In this document: positions 15,460 through 22,986 of the stretch, piece by piece
Layout: the number at the start of each line of letters is the position of its first letter
Numbering within the stretch: position 1 is the first letter of the stretch
NCBI GenBank assembly: GCA_030841765.1
Contig: JAUUSS010000019.1
Span: forward strand, 1 to 25,764
Reading direction: 5' to 3'
Length of the DNA: 25,764 nt
Source: Collinsella aerofaciens
GTDB lineage: Bacteria > Actinomycetota > Coriobacteriia > Coriobacteriales > Coriobacteriaceae
Notes under the pieces: model-generated
What the model saw: only the letters and a program-made list of their open reading frames with translations
What the model was told of the DNA's origin: nothing
Database searches by the model: none
Translations under genes and position numbers: made by a program

Positions 15460-15465
15460 TAGAAT
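15460..15465 (+). promoter_or_regulatory. Candidate -10 box for the membrane DnaJ gene
   Basis: TAGAAT in CGCTCGGGTAGAAT shares its 10-base left context exactly with the lepA box. It lies 11 bases after the hemW stop and 42 bases before the next ATG. No clear -35 and no CIRCE or HAIR operator were found. Confidence 0.4.
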
Positions 15466-15507
15466 TACCGCAATATATACGCTGCTGTGAGCAGGAGGTT
15501 GCCGCGC

Positions 15508-16611
15508 ATGGCGACGATGAACGAAAAAGATTACTACGAGATTTTGGGTGTCTCCAAGGACGCCACCTCGCGTGATATTCAGAAGGCCTTCCAGCAAAAG
15601 GCCCGTAAGCTCCATCCGGACGTCAACAAAGAACCGGATGCCGAGAAAAAGTTTAAAGAGGTTTCCGAGGCCTACGCCGTGCTTTCGGACGAGCAGAAGC
15701 GTGCGCGCTACGACGCCATGCGCTCGGGCAATCCCTTTGCCGGCGCTCCTACGGCTTCGCCCTATGGCGGCGGCTACGCCGGTAGCGCAGGCTATGGCAA
15801 TCCCTTTGAGGGCGGCTTTCCCTTTGGTGGCGCCTGGGGCCAGCCGCGTCGCGGGCAGGCTGCCTATAATCCCGAGAACGGCGCCAACGTGGTCGTCGAT
15901 ATTAAGCTCGACGCCAAGGAGGCCAAGGGCGGTGCCCGCAAGACCGTTCGCTATACGCGCTTCGATACCTGTGGTCACTGCGGAGGCTCGGGTTCTGTTT
16001 CGTCCGAGCATGCACATACCTGTCCGAGCTGCGGCGGTCGCGGCCACATCGACGTCGACCTGTCCTTCCTGTTCGGTGCCGGCACGTTCCAGTCGGTCTG
16101 CCCCGAGTGCGGAGGTTCCGGTAAGGTCGTCGCCGACCCCTGTCCCGATTGCGGCGGCAGCGGTCGAACCCGTGTGACCTCCGAGCAGACAATTGAGTTT
16201 CCTGCCGGCACGCACGATGGCGACGAGGTCCGCGTTAGCGGCATGGGTCACGCCGGCACCAACGGTGCCTCGGGCGGTGATCTGGTCGGTCGGGCCCATG
16301 TTGAGGCCGAGCGCCTGGAAGGCAAGGCCCGTACCGGTTTTTACCTGATGGGCATCGTGGCGCCGTTTTTGGTGCTATCGGCCATCTCGGGCGTGTTCTC
16401 GGCCTTTGCCGTGATGTGCTTAATTCCGTTTGCCATGGGCCTGTTCATGGTGCTCTCGGACGGCGTGCTGCACCGCAGCCTGCTGTGGTGGAAGCGCGGC
16501 GCGATGCAGTTTGCCAACGGTTTTGCCAACGGATTTATGTTTGCGCTCGTGTCGGTTTGGTTTGCGAGCTGCTCGCAACGTGCCATGCTTTCGCCCTATG
16601 CAATGCAATAA
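15508..16611 (+). CDS. DnaJ-like J-domain protein with zinc fingers and a C-terminal membrane domain
   Basis: The 367-residue protein has a J domain (about 8-70, HPD at 36-38), a Gly/Phe-rich linker (74-110) and a zinc-finger region with all four CxxCxGxG motifs (C155/C158, C172/C175, C198/C201, C212/C215). The first C-terminal domain ends near residue 265. Where canonical DnaJ has CTD II and the dimerisation helix, this protein has a hydrophobic segment (about 278-318, probably two helices), a basic loop (HRSLLWWKR) and another helix (about 338-356). The positive loop predicts a cytosolic J domain. CAGGAGG (15492-15498) sets ATG 15508. No CTD II remnant is found in other frames, so this is not an obvious frameshift. 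Role unknown; recruiting DnaK to the membrane is an inference. Confidence 0.88.
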   Translation: MATMNEKDYYEILGVSKDATSRDIQKAFQQKARKLHPDVNKEPDAEKKFKEVSEAYAVLSDEQKRARYDAMRSGNPFAGAPTASPYGGGYAGSAGYGNPFEGGFPFGGAWGQPRRGQAAYNPENGANVVVDIKLDAKEAKGGARKTVRYTRFDTCGHCGGSGSVSSEHAHTCPSCGGRGHIDVDLSFLFGAGTFQSVCPECGGSGKVVADPCPDCGGSGRTRVTSEQTIEFPAGTHDGDEVRVSGMGHAGTNGASGGDLVGRAHVEAERLEGKARTGFYLMGIVAPFLVLSAISGVFSAFAVMCLIPFAMGLFMVLSDGVLHRSLLWWKRGAMQFANGFANGFMFALVSVWFASCSQRAMLSPYAMQ

Positions 16612-16647
16612 CATCAAACCCTCTGTTTGCGGCCGGCCCAGCTTGGG

Positions 16648-16653
16648 TATAGG
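16648..16653 (+). promoter_or_regulatory. Weak -10 candidate before dnaJ
   Basis: TATAGG preceded by GGG lies 40 bases upstream of the dnaJ GTG in the 81-base gap between the two dnaJ genes. The context resembles the boxes before holA, lepA and the membrane DnaJ, but the match is poor. Confidence 0.2.
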
Positions 16654-16692
16654 ACGCACTGTGACAATAATGAAAGTCGGAAGGATTCGGTC

Positions 16693-17841
16693 GTGTCGGA
16701 AAATAGGGATTACTACGAGGTGCTTGGCGTCGACAAGGATGCCGACGCGCGGACGATTAAGCGCGCGTTTCTAAAGAAGGCCCGTACCGTACACCCGGAC
16801 GTTTCGGACGACCCCGAGGCCGAGGCTAAGTTCAAAGAGCTCAACGAGGCATATTCCGTTCTTTCCGATGAGCAGAAGCGTGCTAACTACGACCGTTACG
16901 GCACTGCCGACGGCCCCGGTGGCTCCGGCTACGTCGATATCAACGATATCTTTGGTGGCATGGGCATGGACGACTTGTTCTCGTCGTTCTTTGGCGGCGG
17001 TGCCGGCGGTGGCGCCCGAAATCGCCGTGAGCGTCGTCGCGGCCGCGATATGGCCATCTCCCTTTCGGTGACCCTTGAGGAGGCGGCACTCGGCTGCAAA
17101 AAGACCATCAGCTATGACCGCCTTGCCCCCTGTGAGGATTGCAACGGCTCCGGTAGAGCCGAGGGTGCACAGGAAAAGCAGTGCAGCCGCTGCCACGGCA
17201 CGGGCTATGTCACGACGGTCCAGCGCTCGTTCCTGGGCCAGGTTCAGTCCTCTTCGCCTTGCCCTGACTGCCACGGCGAGGGCACGGTTATCGACCATCC
17301 CTGCGAGACCTGCGACGGTCAGGGCCGCACGCCTTCGCATGAAAAGATCGACATCGATATTCCCGCCGGCGTTTCGACCGGTCGCCAGCTGCGCGTGAGC
17401 GGCTTTGGCGAGGCAGGCCTTCGCGGCGAGCCCTCGGGCGACCTGATCGTCAACGTGCGCGTTGCCGACCATGAGCGCTTTAAGCGCAACGGTGATGACC
17501 TGTACCTGGTGAGTGATATCTCGATTGCGCAGGCTGCGCTCGGCTGCGAGATTGAGGTCGAGGGCATTATGCCCGACGAAGTCGTCAAGGTGACGGTCCC
17601 CGCCGGTACGCAGTACGGCGACACCGTTAGCGTCAACAATTTCGGCATGCCGCGCATCGGCGGTGGCGGCTCACGCGGTCGACTGATCGTGCAGCTGCGC
17701 GTGGTCGTCCCCACCAATCTCTCCAACAAGCAGCGCGAGCTGCTTCGCGCTTTTGCCGACGAGATGGGCGATGACGTCGCTTCCGGTAAGAAGTCGGTAA
17801 CTGATCGCATCAAGAGCGCTCTCGACGACATCCTCGATTAA
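16693..17841 (+). CDS. dnaJ: Chaperone protein DnaJ, canonical type
   Basis: The 382-residue co-chaperone delivers unfolded clients to DnaK and stimulates its ATPase. It has a J domain (6-70, HPD at 34-36), a Gly-rich linker (72-108), the zinc region with C147/C150, C164/C167, C190/C193 and C204/C207, and both C-terminal barrels (DIPAGVSTGRQLRVSG, then VKVTVPAGTQYGDTVSV). It is thus a full class A DnaJ, unlike its upstream neighbour. GTG 16693 follows GGAAGGA (16679-16685) by 7 bases and aligns the J domain at the N-terminus; upstream in-frame codons add no homology. mtaB starts 9 bases downstream. No dnaK or grpE is nearby. Confidence 0.95.
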   Translation: MSENRDYYEVLGVDKDADARTIKRAFLKKARTVHPDVSDDPEAEAKFKELNEAYSVLSDEQKRANYDRYGTADGPGGSGYVDINDIFGGMGMDDLFSSFFGGGAGGGARNRRERRRGRDMAISLSVTLEEAALGCKKTISYDRLAPCEDCNGSGRAEGAQEKQCSRCHGTGYVTTVQRSFLGQVQSSSPCPDCHGEGTVIDHPCETCDGQGRTPSHEKIDIDIPAGVSTGRQLRVSGFGEAGLRGEPSGDLIVNVRVADHERFKRNGDDLYLVSDISIAQAALGCEIEVEGIMPDEVVKVTVPAGTQYGDTVSVNNFGMPRIGGGGSRGRLIVQLRVVVPTNLSNKQRELLRAFADEMGDDVASGKKSVTDRIKSALDDILD

Positions 17842-17850
17842 GGAGCCCGC

Positions 17851-19143
17851 GTGCTCGCACCTCATATCTCTGTCGTCAACCTCGGCTGCCGCGTCAACCG
17901 GGTTGAGTCCGACCGTATCACTGCCGATCTTATGCGCCTGGGGTTTGCGATGGTGGAGCCTCAGGATGCTGAGCTGATTGTCATTAACACCTGTGCCGTT
18001 ACGGGCGAGGCCGAGGCCAAGACCCGTAAGGCCGTTCGCCATGCGCTGGGCTATCCAAACGAGCCCTATGTGGTCGTGACCGGATGCGTGGTCAATCTGC
18101 ACCCCGAGGAGCTATTGGAGCTTTCGGACCGCGTGATCGCCGAGCCGTCCAAGATTGATGTTGCCGAACGCGTCTGCGAGGTGTTGGGCGTTGAGTCCGA
18201 TAATGTTCCCGCCTGCAGCGACGGCGAGGTGGTCGATGCACTCGGTCGCTCGCGTCTGGGCGTGAAGATCCAGGACGGCTGCAACCATCGTTGCACCTAT
18301 TGTATTGTGTGGAAGGCCCGCGGCCCCGAGCGCTCTGTGCCGGTCGAGTCCGTGCTCGAGCAGGTTCGCGAGGCCCAGGAGGCCGGCGTGCCCGAGGTGG
18401 TGCTGACAGGTGTGAACCTGGGCGCCTACGATGGCAAGAGCGCGACTGATGAACACGTCGAGATCGATGAGCTGCTCGAGGCGATTATGGAGCGCACGTC
18501 TATTCCGCATGTGCGCATTTCTTCGGTGGAACCCATGGATATCTCCGAGCGCCTGCTGAAGGTCATGGCTCGCTATCCGCAGCGTATCGCCCCGTTTTTG
18601 CACCTGCCCGTGCAGTCCGGTTGCACGGCGACCCTGCATCGTATGGGCCGTCCCTATAGCGCTGAGTCCTTCGAGGGCACGGTGCGTATGATTCGCGAGA
18701 TTTTGCCGCAGGCTTCGCTTTCGTGCGATGTCATCGTCGGTTTTCCCGGCGAGACGGACGAGGATTTTGAGGAGTCGCTGGCGCTGTGCCGCCGCGTGGG
18801 CTTCTCGCGTATGCACGTGTTCCGCTACAGCAAGCGTCCCGGTACCCTTGCTGCCGATATGCCCGACCAGGTGCCGCCCGAGGTCATGGCCGAGCGCAGC
18901 CGCCGCATGCGAGCCGCGGCGCAGGAGCTCGCCATTGCCGACGCTCGCCGTCGCGTGGGAACCGTCGAGCGTGCCGTGCTCGAATATGGCGACAACCTGA
19001 CGCTCGGCTCCTTCCATCATGCCCGCCTTGACGATACCCGTGGACTCACGGCCCCGTGCCTGCTCGATGTTGCTATCATCGGAGTCGATGATTCCGGCTT
19101 GGTCCATGCACGCAGGGAGGTTCATGGAAGCCTCGAAGATTAG
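17851..19143 (+). CDS. mtaB: tRNA (N6-threonylcarbamoyladenosine-2-methylthio) transferase, MtaB type
   Basis: The 430-residue radical SAM methylthiotransferase modifies t6A37 of ANN-decoding tRNAs. The UPF0004 domain carries auxiliary-cluster cysteines C13 (NLGCRVNRVES), C48 (INTCAVT) and C79 (VTGCVV). The radical SAM motif is C144-x3-C148-x2-C151 in DGCNHRCTYC. VGFPGETDEDF and LHLPVQSG are family motifs. MtaB is preferred over MiaB and RimO because of the GCRVNRVES/CNHRCTYC style and the dnaJ-mtaB-phoH context. The C-terminal TRAM-like part looks short. GTG 17851 follows AAGGAG, which overlaps the dnaJ stop. Its end overlaps phoH by 20 bases. Confidence 0.9.
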   Translation: MLAPHISVVNLGCRVNRVESDRITADLMRLGFAMVEPQDAELIVINTCAVTGEAEAKTRKAVRHALGYPNEPYVVVTGCVVNLHPEELLELSDRVIAEPSKIDVAERVCEVLGVESDNVPACSDGEVVDALGRSRLGVKIQDGCNHRCTYCIVWKARGPERSVPVESVLEQVREAQEAGVPEVVLTGVNLGAYDGKSATDEHVEIDELLEAIMERTSIPHVRISSVEPMDISERLLKVMARYPQRIAPFLHLPVQSGCTATLHRMGRPYSAESFEGTVRMIREILPQASLSCDVIVGFPGETDEDFEESLALCRRVGFSRMHVFRYSKRPGTLAADMPDQVPPEVMAERSRRMRAAAQELAIADARRRVGTVERAVLEYGDNLTLGSFHHARLDDTRGLTAPCLLDVAIIGVDDSGLVHARREVHGSLED

Positions 19144-20110
19144 ACTTACCGTTCCCGAGGGAATTGACCCCTCTCGTGTGCTGGGCGCTGGTGACGGCGT
19201 TCTGCGCACGCTCGAGGGCCTGGTTCGCGCCCACGTGGTTGCCCGTGGTGACAGCATCGCCGTGGGCGGTGACCCGGATGAGGTTGAGCTCGTGGCGCGC
19301 TTTTTCGAGCATGCTTTTCGCGAGGCGGCCGCCGGGCGCACACTGTCTGCCGACGATGTCTCTCGCTGCCTGGCCGTCTTGCGCGACGGTGAGCACGAGG
19401 CTACGTCGCTTCGCGATGACGTGCTGCTTTCGTATCGCGGCCGTGCCATTCGCCCCAAGACGCTGGGCCAAAAGCGCTATGTGGATGCCATCCGCACGCA
19501 TACCATCACGTTTGGCCTGGGTCCTGCCGGCACCGGTAAGACCTATCTGGCCATGGCGCTCGCCGTTGCCGCGCTCAAGCGCCACGAGGTGGGCCGGCTG
19601 ATCTTGACGCGTCCGGTTGTCGAGGCGGGGGAGAACTTGGGCTTTTTGCCCGGCACCCTCGAGGAAAAGATCGATCCCTACATGCGTCCGCTCTACGACG
19701 CCCTTTTTGACATGATGGATCGCGAGCGCACCGATGAGCTTATGGAGCGTGGCGTGATCGAGATCGCCCCGCTTGCCTACATGCGCGGCCGCACGCTGAG
19801 CGATGCCTTCGTGGTGCTCGACGAGGCGCAAAATACCACGCCTGAGCAGATGAAGATGTTCCTGACGCGCTTGGGCTTTAACTCCAAGTTTGTGATTACC
19901 GGCGACCTGAGCCAGCGCGATCTGGTGGGTCGTCGTGGCGGTCTTGCCGACGTTGAGCAGATTTTGGGCCGTGTCGACGATGTCGCATTTTCGCACCTCG
20001 AGCGCGCCGACGTGGTGCGCCATGCCTTGGTGGGACGTATCGTCGAGGCATACGACACTTATGATGACGTGCGCGAGCAGCGCCCGCGCGACCGAAAGGA
20101 GTCCCGTTGA
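19124..20110 (+). CDS. phoH: PhoH-family ATPase (YbeZ-like)
   Basis: The 328-residue P-loop protein belongs to the PhoH/YbeZ family, which works with YbeY in rRNA maturation and ribosome quality control. The Walker A motif is GPAGTGKT (133-140), Walker B is VVLDEAQN (230-237), and TRPVVEAGENLGFLPG and ITGDLSQRDL are hallmark segments. The N-terminal 100 residues form the KH-like region. The start is uncertain: ATG 19124 has GGGAGG only 3 bases upstream, and ATG 19106 is an alternative. The gene overlaps mtaB by 20 bases and its stop overlaps the ybeY TTG start, as expected for partner proteins. Confidence 0.93.
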   Translation: MEASKIRLTVPEGIDPSRVLGAGDGVLRTLEGLVRAHVVARGDSIAVGGDPDEVELVARFFEHAFREAAAGRTLSADDVSRCLAVLRDGEHEATSLRDDVLLSYRGRAIRPKTLGQKRYVDAIRTHTITFGLGPAGTGKTYLAMALAVAALKRHEVGRLILTRPVVEAGENLGFLPGTLEEKIDPYMRPLYDALFDMMDRERTDELMERGVIEIAPLAYMRGRTLSDAFVVLDEAQNTTPEQMKMFLTRLGFNSKFVITGDLSQRDLVGRRGGLADVEQILGRVDDVAFSHLERADVVRHALVGRIVEAYDTYDDVREQRPRDRKESR

Positions 20111-20616
20111 GTGTATTGATCAGCAACGATGCCGAGCTCGATACGCTGCTCGATGCGCAGGAGGTGGAGCACATCTGCGAGGTCGTGCTTGCCGCCGAGG
20201 GCGTTGAGCGTGAAGTCGAGATTTCCCTTTCGTATGTCGACGAGGACGAGATGCACGAGCTCAACCACGAGTGGCGCGGTATCGATCGCACCACCGATGT
20301 ACTCTCGTTTGAGTGCGATTCGGCCTTTGACGATGACATTCCCGCCGATGAGACGCTCGAGCTCGGCGATATTATCTTGGCCCCGCAGGTTATTGCCCGT
20401 CAGGCCCCCGGTTTTGGCAATAGCCCCGCTGACGAGTGCCGTCTGATGCTCGTTCACGGCATGCTGCACCTGCTGGGCTATGACCACATCGAGGACGACG
20501 AGGCCGAGGTCATGGAGGCCCGCGAGGACGCCATCCTGCGCGATTTGGCGCTCGAGCGCGGCGAGGACCCCAAGCTAGTCCACGTCGGCCCCATCACCAA
20601 CCACGCCCACGACTAG
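20107..20616 (+). CDS. ybeY: Endoribonuclease YbeY
   Basis: The 169-residue zinc RNase takes part in 16S rRNA 3'-end processing and ribosome quality control. The metal site H117, H121 and H127 is visible in HGMLHLLGYDH. The upstream conserved segment RTTDVLSFE and the acidic strand LGDIILAP are intact. The start is TTG 20107 (TTGA overlap with the phoH stop), supported by AAGGAG about 6 bases upstream; no ATG precedes the conserved region in a better position. The overlap suggests balanced PhoH/YbeY production. The product is highly acidic overall, in keeping with the family. Confidence 0.95.
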   Translation: MSVLISNDAELDTLLDAQEVEHICEVVLAAEGVEREVEISLSYVDEDEMHELNHEWRGIDRTTDVLSFECDSAFDDDIPADETLELGDIILAPQVIARQAPGFGNSPADECRLMLVHGMLHLLGYDHIEDDEAEVMEAREDAILRDLALERGEDPKLVHVGPITNHAHD

Positions 20617-20625
20617 GAGCCGTCT

Positions 20626-21003
20626 ATGATTCCCGGATCGAACAAGGACCATCCGTCCTTCTTAAAGTCGTTTTCTTACGCTATGGAGGGCTTCGTCACC
20701 GCCGTCAAGACCGAGCGCAACATTAAGGTCATGCTCGTGGCGGGCGTGTGCACCGTCATTGCAGGCTGCATCGTGGGGCTCGACATTGCCGAGTGGGCCA
20801 CGATTATCATCTGTTGCGGCCTGGTGATCCACGGCGAGCTTTGCAATACCGCCATGGAGGCCATCGTCGACCTGGCGACCCAGGAGCTCCATCCGCTGGC
20901 CAAGCGTGCGAAGGACATCGCCGCCGCCTCCGTATACGTTCTTTCCATCACCGCCGCGATTGTGGGCTTGCTGGTATTTGCCCACGCGCTCGGCTTTATT
21001 TAG
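20626..21003 (+). CDS. dgkA: Diacylglycerol/undecaprenol kinase, DgkA family
   Basis: The 125-residue integral membrane kinase phosphorylates undecaprenol or diacylglycerol. An amphipathic N-terminus (FSYAMEGFVTAVKTERN) is followed by about three membrane helices (around 35-50, 53-72 and 100-124). The hallmark between helices, GELCNTAMEAIVDLATQELHPLAKRAKDIAAASV, includes the catalytic Glu and the NTAxE metal motif (shown here as key parts: NTAMEAIVD and HPLAKRAKD). ATG 20626 follows TAGGAG by 6 bases. In Gram-positive bacteria this gene usually precedes era, as here; the cdd gene often found between them is missing. Undecaprenol rather than diacylglycerol is the likelier substrate by analogy. 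Confidence 0.92.
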   Translation: MIPGSNKDHPSFLKSFSYAMEGFVTAVKTERNIKVMLVAGVCTVIAGCIVGLDIAEWATIIICCGLVIHGELCNTAMEAIVDLATQELHPLAKRAKDIAAASVYVLSITAAIVGLLVFAHALGFI

Positions 21004-21015
21004 AAAGGGATTCCC

Positions 21016-22083
21016 ATGTCCGACAATATGCAGCCTACCGATGAGATTTTGGACGACGAGTCCCTGGACGCGGTGGATACCGAGGAGCTCGAGGATGTCG
21101 AGGAGTTCGACCCGTTTGAGGGTATGAGCGACGAGGAACTCGACGCCCTGTGCGACGAGGACGACAACCTCGCGGGCTTTGGCGACGTGGAGCCCGGTTT
21201 CCGCAGCGGCTTTGTGGCCCTGGTCGGTCGTCCCAACGCTGGCAAGTCCACGCTGCTTAATGCCTGCTATGGCAAAAAGGTCGCCATCACCTCGCCGGTG
21301 GCCCAGACGACCCGCCGCCGCATGCGCGCCGTCGTTAACCGTCCCGGCTACCAGCTGGTCTTTGTCGATACCCCGGGTATCCACAAGCCCAAGGACGGTC
21401 TGGGTTCCGAGCTCAACAAGAGTGCGTTGTTCGAGCTGAACGATGTTGACGTCGTCGCGTTTTTGATTGATGCCACCAAACCTATCGGCAGGGGAGACGC
21501 TTGGGTTGCCGAGCGCGTCAGATGCGCCCGTTCCAAGAAGGTTCTGGTGCTCACTAAGGCCGATGAGGCCGACCCCGCACAGGTCATGGAGCAGCTTAAG
21601 GCTGCCCACGAGCTCATGGAATATGACGATGAGATCGTGACGTCGTCGGTCAAGAACTTCAACGTCGATGCCTTTATCGAGACCGTTGCGCACTTTTTGC
21701 CCGAGGGTCCGCGTTGGTTCCCCGAGGACATGGGTACCGACGCTTCCGATGAGACGCTCGTTGCCGAGTTTGTGCGCGAGAAGGTCTTGCGCCGCACCCG
21801 TGATGAGATTCCGCACTCCGTTGGCGTGATCTGCGATGCGCTTGAGCAGACCAAGAAGGTGCTGCGCGTGCACGCCACCATTTACGTCGAGCGCGAGGGC
21901 CAAAAGGGCATCATCATCGGCAAGGGCGGCGAGATGATCAAGCATATCGGTATCGACGCCCGTCGCGAGCTTGAGCGCATCTTTGGCACGCAGGTCTTTT
22001 TGGAGCTGGACGTGAAGGTCAAGGCCGGCTGGCGTGACGACGAGGCCCAGATTCGCCGCTTTGGCTATAACGCCGAGGACTAA
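21016..22083 (+). CDS. era: GTPase Era with an acidic N-terminal extension
   Basis: The 355-residue GTPase binds 16S rRNA near its 3' end during 30S assembly. G1 is GRPNAGKS (71-78), followed by the DTPGIH switch (about 118-123) and TKAD (about 181-184). The C-terminal KH domain has GIIIGKGGEMIK and ends LDVKVKAGWRDDEAQIRRFGY. Typical Era proteins have about 300 residues with G1 near residue 10-15. Here about 60 extra N-terminal residues hold 26 Asp/Glu and no Lys or Arg. ATG 21016 follows AAAGGG by about 6 bases. The extension is in frame with normal codon use, so it is probably real. Confidence 0.95.
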   Translation: MSDNMQPTDEILDDESLDAVDTEELEDVEEFDPFEGMSDEELDALCDEDDNLAGFGDVEPGFRSGFVALVGRPNAGKSTLLNACYGKKVAITSPVAQTTRRRMRAVVNRPGYQLVFVDTPGIHKPKDGLGSELNKSALFELNDVDVVAFLIDATKPIGRGDAWVAERVRCARSKKVLVLTKADEADPAQVMEQLKAAHELMEYDDEIVTSSVKNFNVDAFIETVAHFLPEGPRWFPEDMGTDASDETLVAEFVREKVLRRTRDEIPHSVGVICDALEQTKKVLRVHATIYVEREGQKGIIIGKGGEMIKHIGIDARRELERIFGTQVFLELDVKVKAGWRDDEAQIRRFGYNAED

Positions 22084-22098
22084 GGACGCGCGGCGCGC

Positions 22099-22848
22099 AT
22101 GGCAGGCTCCCGGACATATCGCACGAAAGTGGTCGTGCTCGATAAGACTAAGCTCAAAGAGACCGACCTGATCTTGACGATGCTTGACGAGCGGGGGCGG
22201 CAGGTTCGTGCCGTGGCAAAGGGCGCCCGCAAACCCGGCGGACGCCTGGCTGCGCGCTGCGAGCTGTTCTGTACGGTCGATATGCTGCTCGCACATGGAC
22301 GGTCACTCGACGTGGTTTCCCAGGCCGAGCTTATGGAGGCGCCGCTCGGCGCTGCGCCCGATTACGAGACGACCTGCGCCGCAAGCGCGATCGCCGAGGT
22401 TGCGCGCGTGTGCTCGTTCGAGGACGCCGAGGACCCGTTTACCTTTGCCATCACGCAGCGAGCGCTTGCCCTGGTGGGCAGCGGGCTTGACACGGCGCAT
22501 ATGGACCTACTTGTGGCGGCATATGTCTTTAAGCTGCTGTCGCACGTTGGCTATCGACCCGATTTTTCGGCCTGTGTGCTGTGCGGAGACCCCATGCTGT
22601 CGTATTTTTCAGCCCAGGCGGGCGGTCTCATGTGCGGGTCGTGCGCGTCGAGCGTTCCAGGTGCCGAACTGGTGTCGACCGGTGAGACCGCATGGCTGCG
22701 CGCCCTCATGTCCATGACCTTCGATGCGCTCATGGCCGAGCGAATCGACCCGCATACGGCGGCATTCCTGCTCGGGCTTTCGCATGTTTGGGCTGCGACG
22801 CACACCGATCAGCGCCTCCGCGCGATGGAATTCATGTTGGGTCGGTGA
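22099..22848 (+). CDS. recO: DNA repair protein RecO
   Basis: The 249-residue recombination mediator works with RecR to load RecA on gapped DNA. An N-terminal OB fold (RTYRTKVVVLDKTKLKETD ... VRAVAKGARKP) is followed by a helical domain and a zinc site formed by C159, C162, C179 and C182 (CVLC ... CGSC). Length and order match the family. ATG 22099 lies 15 bases after era, with AAGGA overlapping the era stop 12 bases upstream, a long spacing. The era-recO pair is common in actinobacteria and Firmicutes. It ends the long lepA-to-recO gene run; no terminator was seen after it. Confidence 0.93.
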   Translation: MAGSRTYRTKVVVLDKTKLKETDLILTMLDERGRQVRAVAKGARKPGGRLAARCELFCTVDMLLAHGRSLDVVSQAELMEAPLGAAPDYETTCAASAIAEVARVCSFEDAEDPFTFAITQRALALVGSGLDTAHMDLLVAAYVFKLLSHVGYRPDFSACVLCGDPMLSYFSAQAGGLMCGSCASSVPGAELVSTGETAWLRALMSMTFDALMAERIDPHTAAFLLGLSHVWAATHTDQRLRAMEFMLGR

Positions 22849-22872
22849 TGATGCGCAGGCGCGGGCTGCTTG

Positions 22873-22881
22873 TGGTAACAT
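22873..22881 (+). promoter_or_regulatory. Extended -10 promoter of rpsO
   Basis: TGGTAACAT fits an extended -10 and begins 25 bases after the recO stop. No normally spaced -35 is seen. A start near 22888 gives a leader of about 100 bases that contains the hairpin at 22951-22966. Confidence 0.42.
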
Positions 22882-22950
22882 ACCGACCTGTTGGTACCTC
22901 GACCTTGGTTGTTCGCTCCACCGGCGGCTTCCCAGTCCGAGGCGAATCGA

Positions 22951-22966
22951 GTCGCCCGTGGGCGAC
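22951..22966 (+). repeat. Hairpin in the rpsO leader
   Basis: GTCGCC (22951-22956) pairs with GGCGAC (22961-22966) around a CGTG loop, 9 bases before the AAAGGTGA ribosome binding site of rpsO. It may be part of an S15 autoregulatory leader, but it does not match any S15 leader type that I can recognise. Confidence 0.4.
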
Positions 22967-22986
22967 GCAAAACGAAAGGTGAAACA

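Noticed and set aside
16270..16611. Frameshift explaining the loss of CTD II in the first dnaJ gene
   Set aside because: I read the other frames in this stretch and found no CTD II motif, and the hydrophobic region has coherent codon use and topology.
15440..16692. CIRCE or HAIR heat-shock operators before the dnaJ genes
   Set aside because: No inverted TTAGCACTC or CTTGAGT pair is present. A lone TTAGCAC at 3974-3980 is far from any chaperone gene and has no partner.
20662..22296. 544-codon minus-strand frame across dgkA, era and recO
   Set aside because: It spans three well-supported plus-strand genes and has no ribosome binding site or recognisable motif.
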